From assembly GCA_947631115.1 (NCBI GenBank), contig CANRKB010000002.1:124001-188000 (forward strand): a stretch of 64,000 nt of DNA, in the 5' to 3' direction. Within the stretch, counting starts at the first letter, position 1. Each line of letters begins with the position of its first letter. The position numbers and the translations under genes are program-made. Shown piece by piece: positions 46,327 through 54,478 of the stretch. The stretch is from an uncultured Clostridia bacterium. GTDB taxonomy: Bacteria; Bacillota; Clostridia; Oscillospirales; Ruminococcaceae. The notes beneath the pieces are model-generated. The model made no database searches. It saw only the letters and a list, made by a program, of their open reading frames with translations, and was not told the origin of the DNA.

Positions 46327-47027
46327 TGAAAAGCTATCTTTTTAAAGAATTATTTCTGAACAAAAGCACGCTTTTAGTTCTGGCTTCGTTACAAGCCTTG
46401 AGTATTGCAGTGGTAGTTATGTGTGAGGTTTATTATGGAGATTCGGATATTGAATTTAGTGAAACTGTTTGCGTTGTTTTACAGCTTATGAATTTTGCTT
46501 TTGCGGATTTTTTCGGCGCAATGTTTAAAAACGACGAAAAACATTCGTGGACGGATTTTGTCTGTTCTTCTCCGCAGACATTCAAAGGGCAAATACTTGC
46601 AAAATATGTTTATCTGTTTTCAATAAATTTGATCATTCTCATTTCGGGACTTATTATGTCAATGTTTATACTGAAACTGAAAGCAAGCTCTTTTTCCGTT
46701 CTCTGTATGTGTCTGTTTTTCGGGATATGCGTTTTGCTTGACGCGATAAAACTTCCGTTTATCTACCGTTTCGGATACAGCATAGGCTCAAAGTGCGGGC
46801 TTATATCTTTGGGAGTTATAGCGTTTGCGGCGCTGATTTACGTTTTGTTCGGGGATATATCGTTTATAGACTTTAACGACCTTTGGGGAAGCATACTTGA
46901 CTTTGCGAATAATAACGGTATAAGGAACATTGTGGCTGTAATATGCATAGCCTGTATTCCCTGCTATGCGGTCTCGCTTCTTATATCTTCAAATGTATAC
47001 AAAAAATGGATAGAAGTTAGGGAATGA
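46326..47027 (+). CDS. ABC-2 type permease, second subunit
   Basis: 233 aa with six hydrophobic segments. It starts in a TAATG overlap with the previous permease, with GGAGG upstream, and resembles the same family. It is the last gene of the GntR-ABC operon; no clear terminator hairpin follows. Confidence 0.8.
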   Translation: MKSYLFKELFLNKSTLLVLASLQALSIAVVVMCEVYYGDSDIEFSETVCVVLQLMNFAFADFFGAMFKNDEKHSWTDFVCSSPQTFKGQILAKYVYLFSINLIILISGLIMSMFILKLKASSFSVLCMCLFFGICVLLDAIKLPFIYRFGYSIGSKCGLISLGVIAFAALIYVLFGDISFIDFNDLWGSILDFANNNGIRNIVAVICIACIPCYAVSLLISSNVYKKWIEVRE

Positions 47028-47141
47028 AATATTTACGAAATTTTTGCAAGTCCGGTATATAAAAATTGCATAAAAATTTTAAAATAAGTTGAAAAGATAG
47101 ATTAACAAAGCCGAAAATTCAAAGCAGACAAGAAAATTCTG

Positions 47142-47170
47142 TTGAATTAAAAATATTTATGTGCTATAAT
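47142..47170 (+). promoter_or_regulatory. Promoter of the SLC13/ArsB-type permease operon
   Basis: -35 TTGAAT (47142-47147), 17-nt spacer, -10 TATAAT (47165-47170). Confidence 0.7.
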
Positions 47171-47212
47171 GATTGCACGATAATATAGTTTAACTCATCG
47201 GAGGTCTTTTTT

Positions 47213-48562
47213 ATGGCTGCTGTTTTTGCTGTCATTATCTTTGTGATAATGTTTATACTGATAGTGATAGACAAGATAGAAAGGCAATACGTAACGCTCG
47301 GCTGCGGACTGCTGACAATAATTGTCGTGTTCGGTCTATGTATGAAAAGCATGAGCGCTATATGGGATACTCTTGCGTTTAAGAGCTTTGCGACAACAGA
47401 GTTCTGGTATCAGGTAACAGAAAGCGAAAGCAAGGGCATAAACTGGGCTACGATAATCTTTATAGCGGGCATGATGATAATGGTCGAGGGAATGGCAAAA
47501 GCGGGATTTTTCCGCTGGCTGTGCCTCAGGATAGCATATCTTGTAAAATGTAAGACCGTTCCTATTTTCATAACGTTTGTCATTATGTCGGCGGTGCTTT
47601 CAATGTTCATCGACAGCATAACGGTAATAATGTTCCTTGCAGCGGTTACGATTGAACTTGCGCACGTACTTAACTTCAACCCCGTTCCGATGATACTTTC
47701 TGAAATATTCTGCGCAAATCTGGGCGGCTCTGCGACGATGTGCGGCGATCCGCCGAATATAATAATCGGAACCTCTCTCGGATTTTCGTTCTTCGATTTT
47801 CTTTCAAATACGGGAATTGCCGCGGGAATAAGTCTTGTTCTGTGCATTATATACTTTTATCTTGTTTTCAGAAAAGATCTTGTTTCAAAGGACAAAACCG
47901 AAAAGGCGGATATTTCAAAGCTCCCGAAACCGAGCGACGCAATTAAAAGCAAAAAGGATTTTATCATAAGCAGCGTTATTTTCGGAATAGCCGTCGTACT
48001 GCTTGTTACGCACTCAATGACGCATCTTACGGTCGCGACAATAGGTCTGTTTATTGCGATAATTACTCTTATCACTGCGGGAAAGTCGGCGCTTGAACAT
48101 ATAAAAAGAATAGACTATAAAACGATATTGTTTTTCATAGGGCTGTTTATAGTAGTAAGCGGACTTGAAGAAACGGGAATACTCGTGTTTATAGCCGACT
48201 TTATCGGGAAGATAAGCAACGGAAACGCAATGATAATGATAATTATAATAATATGGGTGTCGGCTGTTGCGAGCGCGTTTGTGGACAATATTCCGTTTGC
48301 GGCGACAATGGTTCCCGTTATTCAAAGCCTTGCGGCTTCAACAGGCGTCAGCATAAACACTCTCGCATGGTCGCTTTCTTTGGGAACGGATATTGGCGGC
48401 AGCGCAACTCCCATAGGCGCTTCGGCAAATGTCGTTGGTACGTCTATTGCCGCTAAAAACGGTCACCCTGTCGGCTGGGGCAAATATTGCGCGAAGCTTG
48501 CTCCCGCAACGGTTATTGTGCTTATCATATCGACCGTGTATATATTCGCAAGATACCTTTAA
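47213..48562 (+). CDS. SLC13/ArsB/NhaD-type ion transporter
   Basis: 449 aa with about 11-12 hydrophobic segments in two related halves. Conserved re-entrant motifs: FIDSITVIMFL with NLGGSATMCGDPPNIIIG in the first half and VDNIPFAATMVPV with GTDIGGSATPIGASANVVG in the second. These are typical of the ion-transporter superfamily. The substrate (citrate, Na+, arsenite, dicarboxylate) cannot be settled. The ATG follows GGAGG. Next comes a cytidylate-kinase-like gene in the same operon (18 nt gap). Confidence 0.85.
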   Translation: MAAVFAVIIFVIMFILIVIDKIERQYVTLGCGLLTIIVVFGLCMKSMSAIWDTLAFKSFATTEFWYQVTESESKGINWATIIFIAGMMIMVEGMAKAGFFRWLCLRIAYLVKCKTVPIFITFVIMSAVLSMFIDSITVIMFLAAVTIELAHVLNFNPVPMILSEIFCANLGGSATMCGDPPNIIIGTSLGFSFFDFLSNTGIAAGISLVLCIIYFYLVFRKDLVSKDKTEKADISKLPKPSDAIKSKKDFIISSVIFGIAVVLLVTHSMTHLTVATIGLFIAIITLITAGKSALEHIKRIDYKTILFFIGLFIVVSGLEETGILVFIADFIGKISNGNAMIMIIIIIWVSAVASAFVDNIPFAATMVPVIQSLAASTGVSINTLAWSLSLGTDIGGSATPIGASANVVGTSIAAKNGHPVGWGKYCAKLAPATVIVLIISTVYIFARYL

Positions 48563-48580
48563 AAATCAGGAGGACGCAAC

Positions 48581-49174
48581 ATGTCACAAATTATTATTTC
48601 CGTAGGGCGTGAATTCGGAAGCGGCGGCAGAGTGATAGCCGAGGCTCTCGCAGAAAGATTTCAGATACCGGTATACGACCGTCATCTGATAACAGAGATT
48701 GCCGAAAAAACGGGGCTTTCACATGACGAAGTTGAAAGATATAACGAAGTTCCGAAATCAAGGCTGGCTTCAAGGCGCGTTAGAGGTTTCAGCAACTCGA
48801 TCGAGGACAATATTGCCGAAATGCAGTTTGAGATCATGGATAAAAAAGCCGCAAGCGGAGAATCGTTTGTTATTGTGGGGCGCTGCTCCGAAACAAAGCT
48901 CAAAAAGTATCCGGGGCTTGTTTCGATATTTGTTCTCGGCGATATGAGCGCTAAAATAAAACGCGTTATGGAAATATACGGTTTATCCGAAAACGAAGCA
49001 AAAGCGCTTATTGAAAAGAAAGACCGCAGAAGAAAAAGCTATCACGACTATCATGTAAATTCGCGCTGGGGCGAAGCGAAGTTTTACGATATTACAATAA
49101 ACAGCTCGCGCCTAGGAATAGATAGAACGGTAGATATTCTCGAAGAATATATAAAAGCAAGGGCTGAAAAATAA
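48581..49174 (+). CDS. Cytidylate kinase-like family protein
   Basis: 197 aa. P-loop GREFGSGGRVIAEALAE (about 8-24), YDRHLI and a late RRKSYHDYHVNSRWG. It is a member of the Cytidylate_kin2 family, often encoded beside transporters; the phosphorylated substrate is unknown. It is followed by a strong terminator. Confidence 0.85.
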   Translation: MSQIIISVGREFGSGGRVIAEALAERFQIPVYDRHLITEIAEKTGLSHDEVERYNEVPKSRLASRRVRGFSNSIEDNIAEMQFEIMDKKAASGESFVIVGRCSETKLKKYPGLVSIFVLGDMSAKIKRVMEIYGLSENEAKALIEKKDRRRKSYHDYHVNSRWGEAKFYDITINSSRLGIDRTVDILEEYIKARAEK

Positions 49175-49178
49175 ACAT

Positions 49179-49216
49179 AGCGGCGATTATCGTCTGATGA
49201 TAACCGCCGCTTTTTA
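49179..49216 (+). terminator. Terminator after the cytidylate-kinase-like gene
   Basis: Stem AGCGGCGATTATC/GATAACCGCCGCT (one bulge) followed by TTTTT. It also lies at the 3' end of the convergent deformylase gene. Confidence 0.8.
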
Positions 49217-49624
49217 TATGATTATCCCGTTTAAATGGTCTATCTCATGCTGTATGATCTGAGCCGTAAAGCCCGTGTATGTTTTTATCCGCTGTTTTAG
49301 ATCAATGTTTTGAAACTTTATCTTTATCGTTTTATAGCGTTTTGTTTTTCGCGTTCCCGAAAGGGATAAACAGCCCTCTTCCGTTTCGTAAATTCCCGAA
49401 CGGCTGATTATTTCGGGATTGAACATAAGAGTATAAACTCCGTTGTCGTCAAAAACAATTATAGATTTTGCGACGCCTATCATATTTGCCGCCATTCCGA
49501 CACAATCGGATGAATGAGCTTTTAACGTATCGAGCAGGTCATAGGCTGTCTGAAGATCGCTTTCATCGGCAGGCTTTGACTTTATGCCGAGAAAAAACGC
49601 GTCGTGTACGATTTCTTTTACCAT
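49214..49624 (-). CDS. Peptide deformylase-like protein
   Basis: 136 aa. Motif 2 EEGCLSLSG (metal-ligand Cys 85) and motif 3 QHEIDHLNG (His 126, Glu 127, His 130) are intact. Motif 1, normally GxGLAAPQ, is GMAANMIG, and the protein ends right after motif 3, without the C-terminal helix of canonical enzymes. It is probably active but belongs to the divergent, shorter class. Last of a four-gene operon. Confidence 0.85.
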   Translation of the reverse strand: MVKEIVHDAFFLGIKSKPADESDLQTAYDLLDTLKAHSSDCVGMAANMIGVAKSIIVFDDNGVYTLMFNPEIISRSGIYETEEGCLSLSGTRKTKRYKTIKIKFQNIDLKQRIKTYTGFTAQIIQHEIDHLNGIII

Positions 49625-49870
49625 TCAGCGCCTCTTGCTTTCAACTTCTAAAAGTTCAAATCTGTACTTCTGCTCGGCGTCGGGATATTTTTCTCTGTCC
49701 ACTTCTTCAAGGAACATTTTCAAAGGGCGCACCCAAAGTTCGCCTTTGCCGTAAAGCTTTCTGTATATAACAACTTCCTCGCCCGTTTCGGAATAGTGGG
49801 CAACGGCTTCTACAAGATAATAATCTCCTTTAAAATGTCTGTAAATTCTTCCTGTTTTAATTTCATTCAT
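49625..49870 (-). CDS. DUF1653 family protein
   Basis: 81 aa. The pattern GRIYRHFKGDYYLVE, ETGEEVVIYRKLYG, LWVRPLKMFLEEVD is the complete DUF1653 fold. Function unknown. It overlaps the upstream Nudix gene by 8 nt and abuts def. Confidence 0.88.
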   Translation of the reverse strand: MNEIKTGRIYRHFKGDYYLVEAVAHYSETGEEVVIYRKLYGKGELWVRPLKMFLEEVDREKYPDAEQKYRFELLEVESKRR

Positions 49871-50357
49871 TTTTGTACTTCCTCAAAAATTCACTCAAAA
49901 ATCTATGCGCAAGGCTGCCCTGAAATATCTTTTGTTCAACTTCTTCAACAGAAAACCACTCTGCGCTGTCGACCTCTTGTTCGGCAATATGAAGCTCTTC
50001 CGTCCTTGCAACGCACGAAAAGTTTAACATAATGGTATTGCTCGGCTCGAAAAACTCGCTTTTGTTGAATTTTATATCCGTTACTTCAACGCCAAGCTCC
50101 TCCATTACTTCCCTCGCAACGGTTTCTTCCGCGCGCTCTCTCCTGTTTACATAACCCGCGACAAGTACGTATTTATCCCTGCCGTATTGTTTTATTAAAA
50201 CTATCTTGTTTTTATCGGGGTTTAATACTTCCATGCTGACGGCTGTATTAAAAATCGGAAAACGAAACGCTTTGCATTTTTCGCAATAATCAATTATCCC
50301 CTCGTTTTCAAGCTCTTTTGGAACTAGCTTTGTCCCACATTCATAACAATAATTCAA
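49863..50357 (-). CDS. Nudix hydrolase with N-terminal zinc ribbon
   Basis: 164 aa. N-terminal Cys4 (CYECG, CEKC) and a perfect Nudix box G-x5-E-x7-REVMEELGV near residue 75. The architecture resembles NADH pyrophosphatase NudC, though the NudC specificity motif (SQPWPFPxS) is absent, so the substrate is open. Confidence 0.88.
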   Translation of the reverse strand: MNYCYECGTKLVPKELENEGIIDYCEKCKAFRFPIFNTAVSMEVLNPDKNKIVLIKQYGRDKYVLVAGYVNRRERAEETVAREVMEELGVEVTDIKFNKSEFFEPSNTIMLNFSCVARTEELHIAEQEVDSAEWFSVEEVEQKIFQGSLAHRFLSEFLRKYKNE

Positions 50358-50728
50358 TTAAAATGCTCCTTATTTTTTAAATCAACTTCCCAGAAATATT
50401 TTCTCCTGCACTCGGGAAAGTCTTTCATTACGCCGTGTTCGGGGTCGTAAAATACTCCGCCGTAAAACAACGACCAGTGCCAGCAGCGCGGAGTTTCAAG
50501 GCTGAGTACCGCACATTCGGGCAGGTCGGAGATATAAAAAGCCTGCTTTCGTTCATTGCCCATACTTATCCCGTTTTCTGAAAGTACAAGCCGCATTTCT
50601 TTAAGAGTCGTTTCACGATAATTTCCTAGCCGTTCGCATATCGCTTCGGGAGTTGTACCTAAAAGCATTGCAAGAACAGCCTGTCCGCACTGCAGGTCTG
50701 TCGGCTCATGAATATAGTTTATTGTCAT
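50354..50728 (-). CDS. Peptidase C39-like / BtrH-like papain-fold protein
   Basis: 124 aa. Candidate catalytic residues in order: Cys 14 (DLQCGQAVLAMLLG), His 84 (CWHWSLFYGG) and Asp 95 (YDPEHG), the spacing expected of C39-type cysteine peptidases. No signal peptide. First of the four-gene operon with Nudix, DUF1653 and def. Confidence 0.75.
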   Translation of the reverse strand: MTINYIHEPTDLQCGQAVLAMLLGTTPEAICERLGNYRETTLKEMRLVLSENGISMGNERKQAFYISDLPECAVLSLETPRCWHWSLFYGGVFYDPEHGVMKDFPECRRKYFWEVDLKNKEHFN

Positions 50729-50756
50729 AAGTTTTATCCGCCAAACGTTGTATTCT

Positions 50757-50793
50757 TTAAAAACCGCCTTTTCCTGTATCGAAAAAGGCGGTC
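50757..50793 (-). terminator. Terminator of the MBOAT-ACP operon
   Basis: Stem ACCGCCTTTTT/GAAAAGGCGGT followed by TTTT on the minus strand, just after the ACP stop. Confidence 0.8.
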
Positions 50794-50797
50794 TAAA

Positions 50798-51040
50798 TCA
50801 TTTTGCTCTCTGCATAAGAATATCTATCATTTCGCCGACATTCTTCATTCCGCTGACTTCGCGCATTGTAAAGCGCATTTTAAAGGCTTTTTCAACTGCG
50901 GCAATAAGGCTTATATGCTCGAGACTGTCCCATGCCTCTATGTCGTCCGCCGTCGTAGCGTCCGAAAGCACTATCTCCTCGTCATCGAAAACATCGCGGA
51001 AAACCTCTGTCAGCTTTGCGGTTAACTCTTCCCTGTTCAT
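50798..51040 (-). CDS. Acyl carrier protein
   Basis: 80 aa, acidic. Phosphopantetheine-attachment Ser 39 in AWDSLEHISLI. It is not beside fatty-acid genes; it is the last gene of the FkbH-MBOAT operon, so it most likely carries the acyl group made there. GGAG precedes the ATG and the stop of the FkbH-like gene is 4 nt upstream. Confidence 0.9.
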   Translation of the reverse strand: MNREELTAKLTEVFRDVFDDEEIVLSDATTADDIEAWDSLEHISLIAAVEKAFKMRFTMREVSGMKNVGEMIDILMQRAK

Positions 51041-51044
51041 ATGC

Positions 51045-52826
51045 TCACTCCTTGTTTACGGCAATAGCCGTGTTTTTGTTTTCATATCCCGATATATCAA
51101 GACGCCATACGGTGTTTCCGTCCTCGTCCGATATTTTTTCAAATCCGAAAGTTCCGTAAAGGTCCTTTACCATCGAATTCTTCTTTGTCGGATAATAATA
51201 ACCGAAGATCTCGGTAATGCCGCTCTCCTTTGCCTGTTTAACAAGCTCGTCGAGCATTGCAAACTCCATATCTCTTTTCAGCACGCGGCAGCTCATAAGC
51301 CAAAGCTCTATATGAAGCTTTTCAGCGTCTTTTCTGCCTATTACCACGGAAACAATGCCGTTGTCGCCGAACTTGTCGCAAAGTCTGCCGCAAAGCCTTA
51401 TATATTCTTCGGAAGCGGCACATTCTTCCATTTCGCTTTGAGTATAGCGTTTAGTAGTGAGGTTGAACTGATTGCTCTTATTTGTAAGCTGAGTTATGCG
51501 CGGAATATGAATCTCGTCAAAGTCCTTTATCTGCGCTTTCATTTCAAGGCTCTGCAAAAACTCTCCGTAATTAGAAAATTTCTTTTCAAGAGAAGCTCTT
51601 TCGGCGTTTGCGCGGTACATTTCACTTCGGTTTGCGTCGTCCTCGGAAAGCGTAGTGACCTCGAAAAATCCGAGCTTATCAAGCGCTTTTATACATTCTT
51701 CGGGGCTGTCGAAATCAACTACTTCCGCTTCGGGAAGCTGCGCGCGGACAATTTCCCTTTCCGCGGGATTGTCGTCTACAAAAACAATGCTCTCGGGAAG
51801 AAGATTTAATTCATTTGCCATATCGGATAAGTTAAGCCATTTTTCGTCCCAGTTTGCTTTTATGCAGGCAAAGTCGTTCGGCTTTAAAACTCCGTCGGGG
51901 TGTTCAAGACCGAGAACAGCGTTTTCGGGATCGTTCTTAGAGCATACTGTAAGCAATATGCCGAGCTTTTTATGCTCCTTAAAATACTGCTGAACGGCGG
52001 AAAATGTCTGACCCTCGCTTGTTTCGCTGCCTATCTCGATCCCCGACTGACCGTCGTCGCCTATAACTCCGCCCCACAAGGTGTTGTCAAGATCAAGCGC
52101 TATAACTTTCTTGTTTCTGCCCATTATCGAGCAGATGATCTTAGACAGGTTGAAAGCAAAATCGGGTATCGCGTCAATGTTCATGGCATACTTATACAAA
52201 TGCCAGTAACGCGGCTGCGCCCATTTTTCAAGACCGTATGCCGCAGAAACATAATTTATGTCGTTTATATAAAAGTTCTTGTGCACAGCCGAATAATCAT
52301 AGAACCTGCAATTAAGGCGCGTGACAAAATCTATTTTTCCGTACGGTACGCCGACCTCGCGGTTTCCCATAAGCCGATAAAACGGCATTTCAAAGTTGTT
52401 CTGGATAATCGGACAGCCGAATTTTTCCGAAAGCGCCGTCCACATCTGCTCATAACGCGCAAATTCTTTAGCAAGCTTTGCGTCCGCTTCTTCCCTGCTT
52501 TCAAGTATTTCGGGGAAATTTTCGATGTTGCGTATGGTAGTATGGATGAAAATAAGCTCAGGCTTGAATGAATCAAGCTTTTCATTTCCGAAAACGGCGT
52601 CGTTATAAAACTGCGCATACTCCGACTCGTAAAATTCGGGAACGATACCGCGCTGTCTTAAAAACAGTTCGAGTATCTTTACTATATCCGACGTCGTAGA
52701 ACCGCCAAGTACGGCAATTCTGAGCTTTATCGAGCCGTCTTCATGTTCTTTCAGTATACGCAACAGCTTTTTCTTGTCGCCGAGTATTTTCGTGCCGTCA
52801 AACGGCGGCGTAAGTTCACCAAGCAT
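51045..52826 (-). CDS. FkbH-like HAD-superfamily protein
   Basis: 593 aa. The N-terminal ~240 residues are SGNH-hydrolase-like (VLGGSTTSD at 39-47). The HAD-IIIC phosphatase core has ALDLDNTLWGG (nucleophile Asp 245) and VFVDDNP (~348-354), and a GNAT-like C-terminus follows (RITQLTNKSNQFNLT). In polyketide systems FkbH homologues load a glyceryl unit from 1,3-bisphosphoglycerate onto an ACP. The neighbouring ACP gene and MBOAT make an analogous role plausible here. Product acyl group is inferred, not shown. Confidence 0.85.
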   Translation of the reverse strand: MLGELTPPFDGTKILGDKKKLLRILKEHEDGSIKLRIAVLGGSTTSDIVKILELFLRQRGIVPEFYESEYAQFYNDAVFGNEKLDSFKPELIFIHTTIRNIENFPEILESREEADAKLAKEFARYEQMWTALSEKFGCPIIQNNFEMPFYRLMGNREVGVPYGKIDFVTRLNCRFYDYSAVHKNFYINDINYVSAAYGLEKWAQPRYWHLYKYAMNIDAIPDFAFNLSKIICSIMGRNKKVIALDLDNTLWGGVIGDDGQSGIEIGSETSEGQTFSAVQQYFKEHKKLGILLTVCSKNDPENAVLGLEHPDGVLKPNDFACIKANWDEKWLNLSDMANELNLLPESIVFVDDNPAEREIVRAQLPEAEVVDFDSPEECIKALDKLGFFEVTTLSEDDANRSEMYRANAERASLEKKFSNYGEFLQSLEMKAQIKDFDEIHIPRITQLTNKSNQFNLTTKRYTQSEMEECAASEEYIRLCGRLCDKFGDNGIVSVVIGRKDAEKLHIELWLMSCRVLKRDMEFAMLDELVKQAKESGITEIFGYYYPTKKNSMVKDLYGTFGFEKISDEDGNTVWRLDISGYENKNTAIAVNKE

Positions 52827-52850
52827 ATTTTATCTCCAAACACTTTTTAA

Positions 52851-54026
52851 TTACGGAAGCATATTCTTGCTGTTGAGCATTATCTTAAGACCGTTTCTGT
52901 TTCCGCCTACGGCACTGAATGTGTCCATATTAAACAGAACGTCCGTTGCGCCCATCTTCTTTATAAAGTCAACGATATTCAAATCGAAGTAAGTATAACT
53001 TGACGTGACCGATCTCATATCGCATACCCAAATTTCCTCAAAGGAATTTGTAAGATTCAAGTAAAGCGCGTTGTCATAGCTGTCGCCTATAATAACAAGC
53101 TTTCTGCCGTTTGTGCAGTCGGTCTTTACGTAGTTTATCTGAGTATCGGTGCCGTAGATCATGTAAGTGGAATTCTCGGTGAATTTAAACGACATATCAT
53201 ACTGATATTCATACTTCGGATCATAGACCGAAACCGTAAATTTATTCTTCGGTTTATAGAACGTAAACGTATCGGGATTTTTTCTGAGCTTCGCGTTTTC
53301 TCCGCTATAACCGTAAAGCGAACCTATATAGCCCTCGCGCTCAAATTTTTCATACTCCGAAAGCGGTGCAAACGGAACGCCCGCGACTTTCGCAAACTCC
53401 TCGGCAGCATAATAAGCTCCGAGCTGAGTCCAGTGATGGTCGGTACGGAAATAAATATCCTCGTTTACATGCTTTAAAAGAGCCGTATAAGCGTCTACAG
53501 GAGTAACTCCCACAAGATTATCGTTTATGTTATCTATGTTATCGGGTTCACTCGCCATTTTGCTTTTTAAATTATCGGGAAGATAGAACGAACCCGACGT
53601 CGGAGCAACCATTGAATAAAATTTAACGTTGCCTCCTACCTCGGCTTTTATCTTGCTTACCGTTTCGGCATAATCCTTTCCGCCTTGTTTGCCGCCGCCA
53701 AACAGAACTATACCGCGATTCGTGTTATTAAGTATCAAGACCGTTCCCGACATTTCTCCGCCGTCATCGGGTACTTCATATTCCGGGATCTCCTCCGATG
53801 AATCCGTAGCCGACGACTCGGATCCCGAGCTGTCGGCAGAATCCGAAGAACTGTCCGCAGCAGAATTATTATCGGAACTTCCATCGGGCGTACTTTGGCT
53901 CGGAGTGATGAATCCCGAATTTGACTCGGAAGATTGTCCTCCGTCGTCTACGACAAGATTACATCCGCTTATTCCGAGAATAGCGGTAATCGCGACAAGC
54001 GCCGCAAAAATCCTTTTAAACTTCAT
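52851..54026 (-). CDS. DHHW-family (AlgX/DltD-like) SGNH lipoprotein, C-terminal part
   Basis: 391 aa. Lipobox GISGC at about residue 22, then a Ser/Asp-rich linker (~30-85), then an SGNH-type domain: FRTDHHWTQLGAYYAAEE (the DHHW motif) and VIIGDSYDNALY (catalytic Ser candidate). AlgX/AlgJ-like proteins transfer acyl groups from an MBOAT partner to a surface polymer. The usual N-terminal segment of this family (membrane anchor and preceding acidic helix) is encoded separately, in the next upstream gene. Confidence 0.85.
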   Translation of the reverse strand: MKFKRIFAALVAITAILGISGCNLVVDDGGQSSESNSGFITPSQSTPDGSSDNNSAADSSSDSADSSGSESSATDSSEEIPEYEVPDDGGEMSGTVLILNNTNRGIVLFGGGKQGGKDYAETVSKIKAEVGGNVKFYSMVAPTSGSFYLPDNLKSKMASEPDNIDNINDNLVGVTPVDAYTALLKHVNEDIYFRTDHHWTQLGAYYAAEEFAKVAGVPFAPLSEYEKFEREGYIGSLYGYSGENAKLRKNPDTFTFYKPKNKFTVSVYDPKYEYQYDMSFKFTENSTYMIYGTDTQINYVKTDCTNGRKLVIIGDSYDNALYLNLTNSFEEIWVCDMRSVTSSYTYFDLNIVDFIKKMGATDVLFNMDTFSAVGGNRNGLKIMLNSKNMLP

Positions 54027-54068
54027 TATTATTTCCCCCTATTTTTATATCAGAGCTGTTGCTCAATT

Positions 54069-54431
54069 TTACGTTTCAATATCGGGAAGCGGACCTACAA
54101 AATCCACTCCGTCATCGGACTTTATTCCGAGATTATCGCGAAATTCCGATATTATAAGCTTCCAGGTGCTTCTCATAGGAACGGCATCGTTATAATATTC
54201 CGAGAATTTTTTGGTGAACATTTTGTCTTCGTCATCGCTGAAAAAACTCTCCCATGTAAACTTCGGACACTTTGCGAGCTCCCTCTGCTCTTCTTCCGAA
54301 ATAGTCGGACGCGGCGCCGTATTTAAAAATACGGTTATTCCCGCAAAAACCGCGAGTATTGCCGCGATGTTGAATATAAGCAGTCCGCGCGGCGTTTTCT
54401 TTTCGGTTAACTTCGTATTATTACTTTTCAT
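54069..54431 (-). CDS. Membrane-anchored DHHW N-terminal-like small protein
   Basis: 120 aa. One membrane helix (about 19-40), then a conserved-looking segment with MFTKKFSEYYNDAVPMRSTW, which resembles the N-terminal part of DHHW proteins before the SGNH core; it then ends. It may form a two-chain enzyme with the downstream lipoprotein. RBS GGAGGGG is close to the ATG. Confidence 0.7.
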   Translation of the reverse strand: MKSNNTKLTEKKTPRGLLIFNIAAILAVFAGITVFLNTAPRPTISEEEQRELAKCPKFTWESFFSDDEDKMFTKKFSEYYNDAVPMRSTWKLIISEFRDNLGIKSDDGVDFVGPLPDIET

Positions 54432-54478
54432 TTTCCCCTCCGTAATTATTCAGGGTTTACTTACTTACTTTCAAACGC

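Noticed and set aside
50748-51809. A 353-codon plus-strand open frame
   Set aside because: It is antisense to the ACP and FkbH-like genes, both of which have clear motifs; no protein features of its own.
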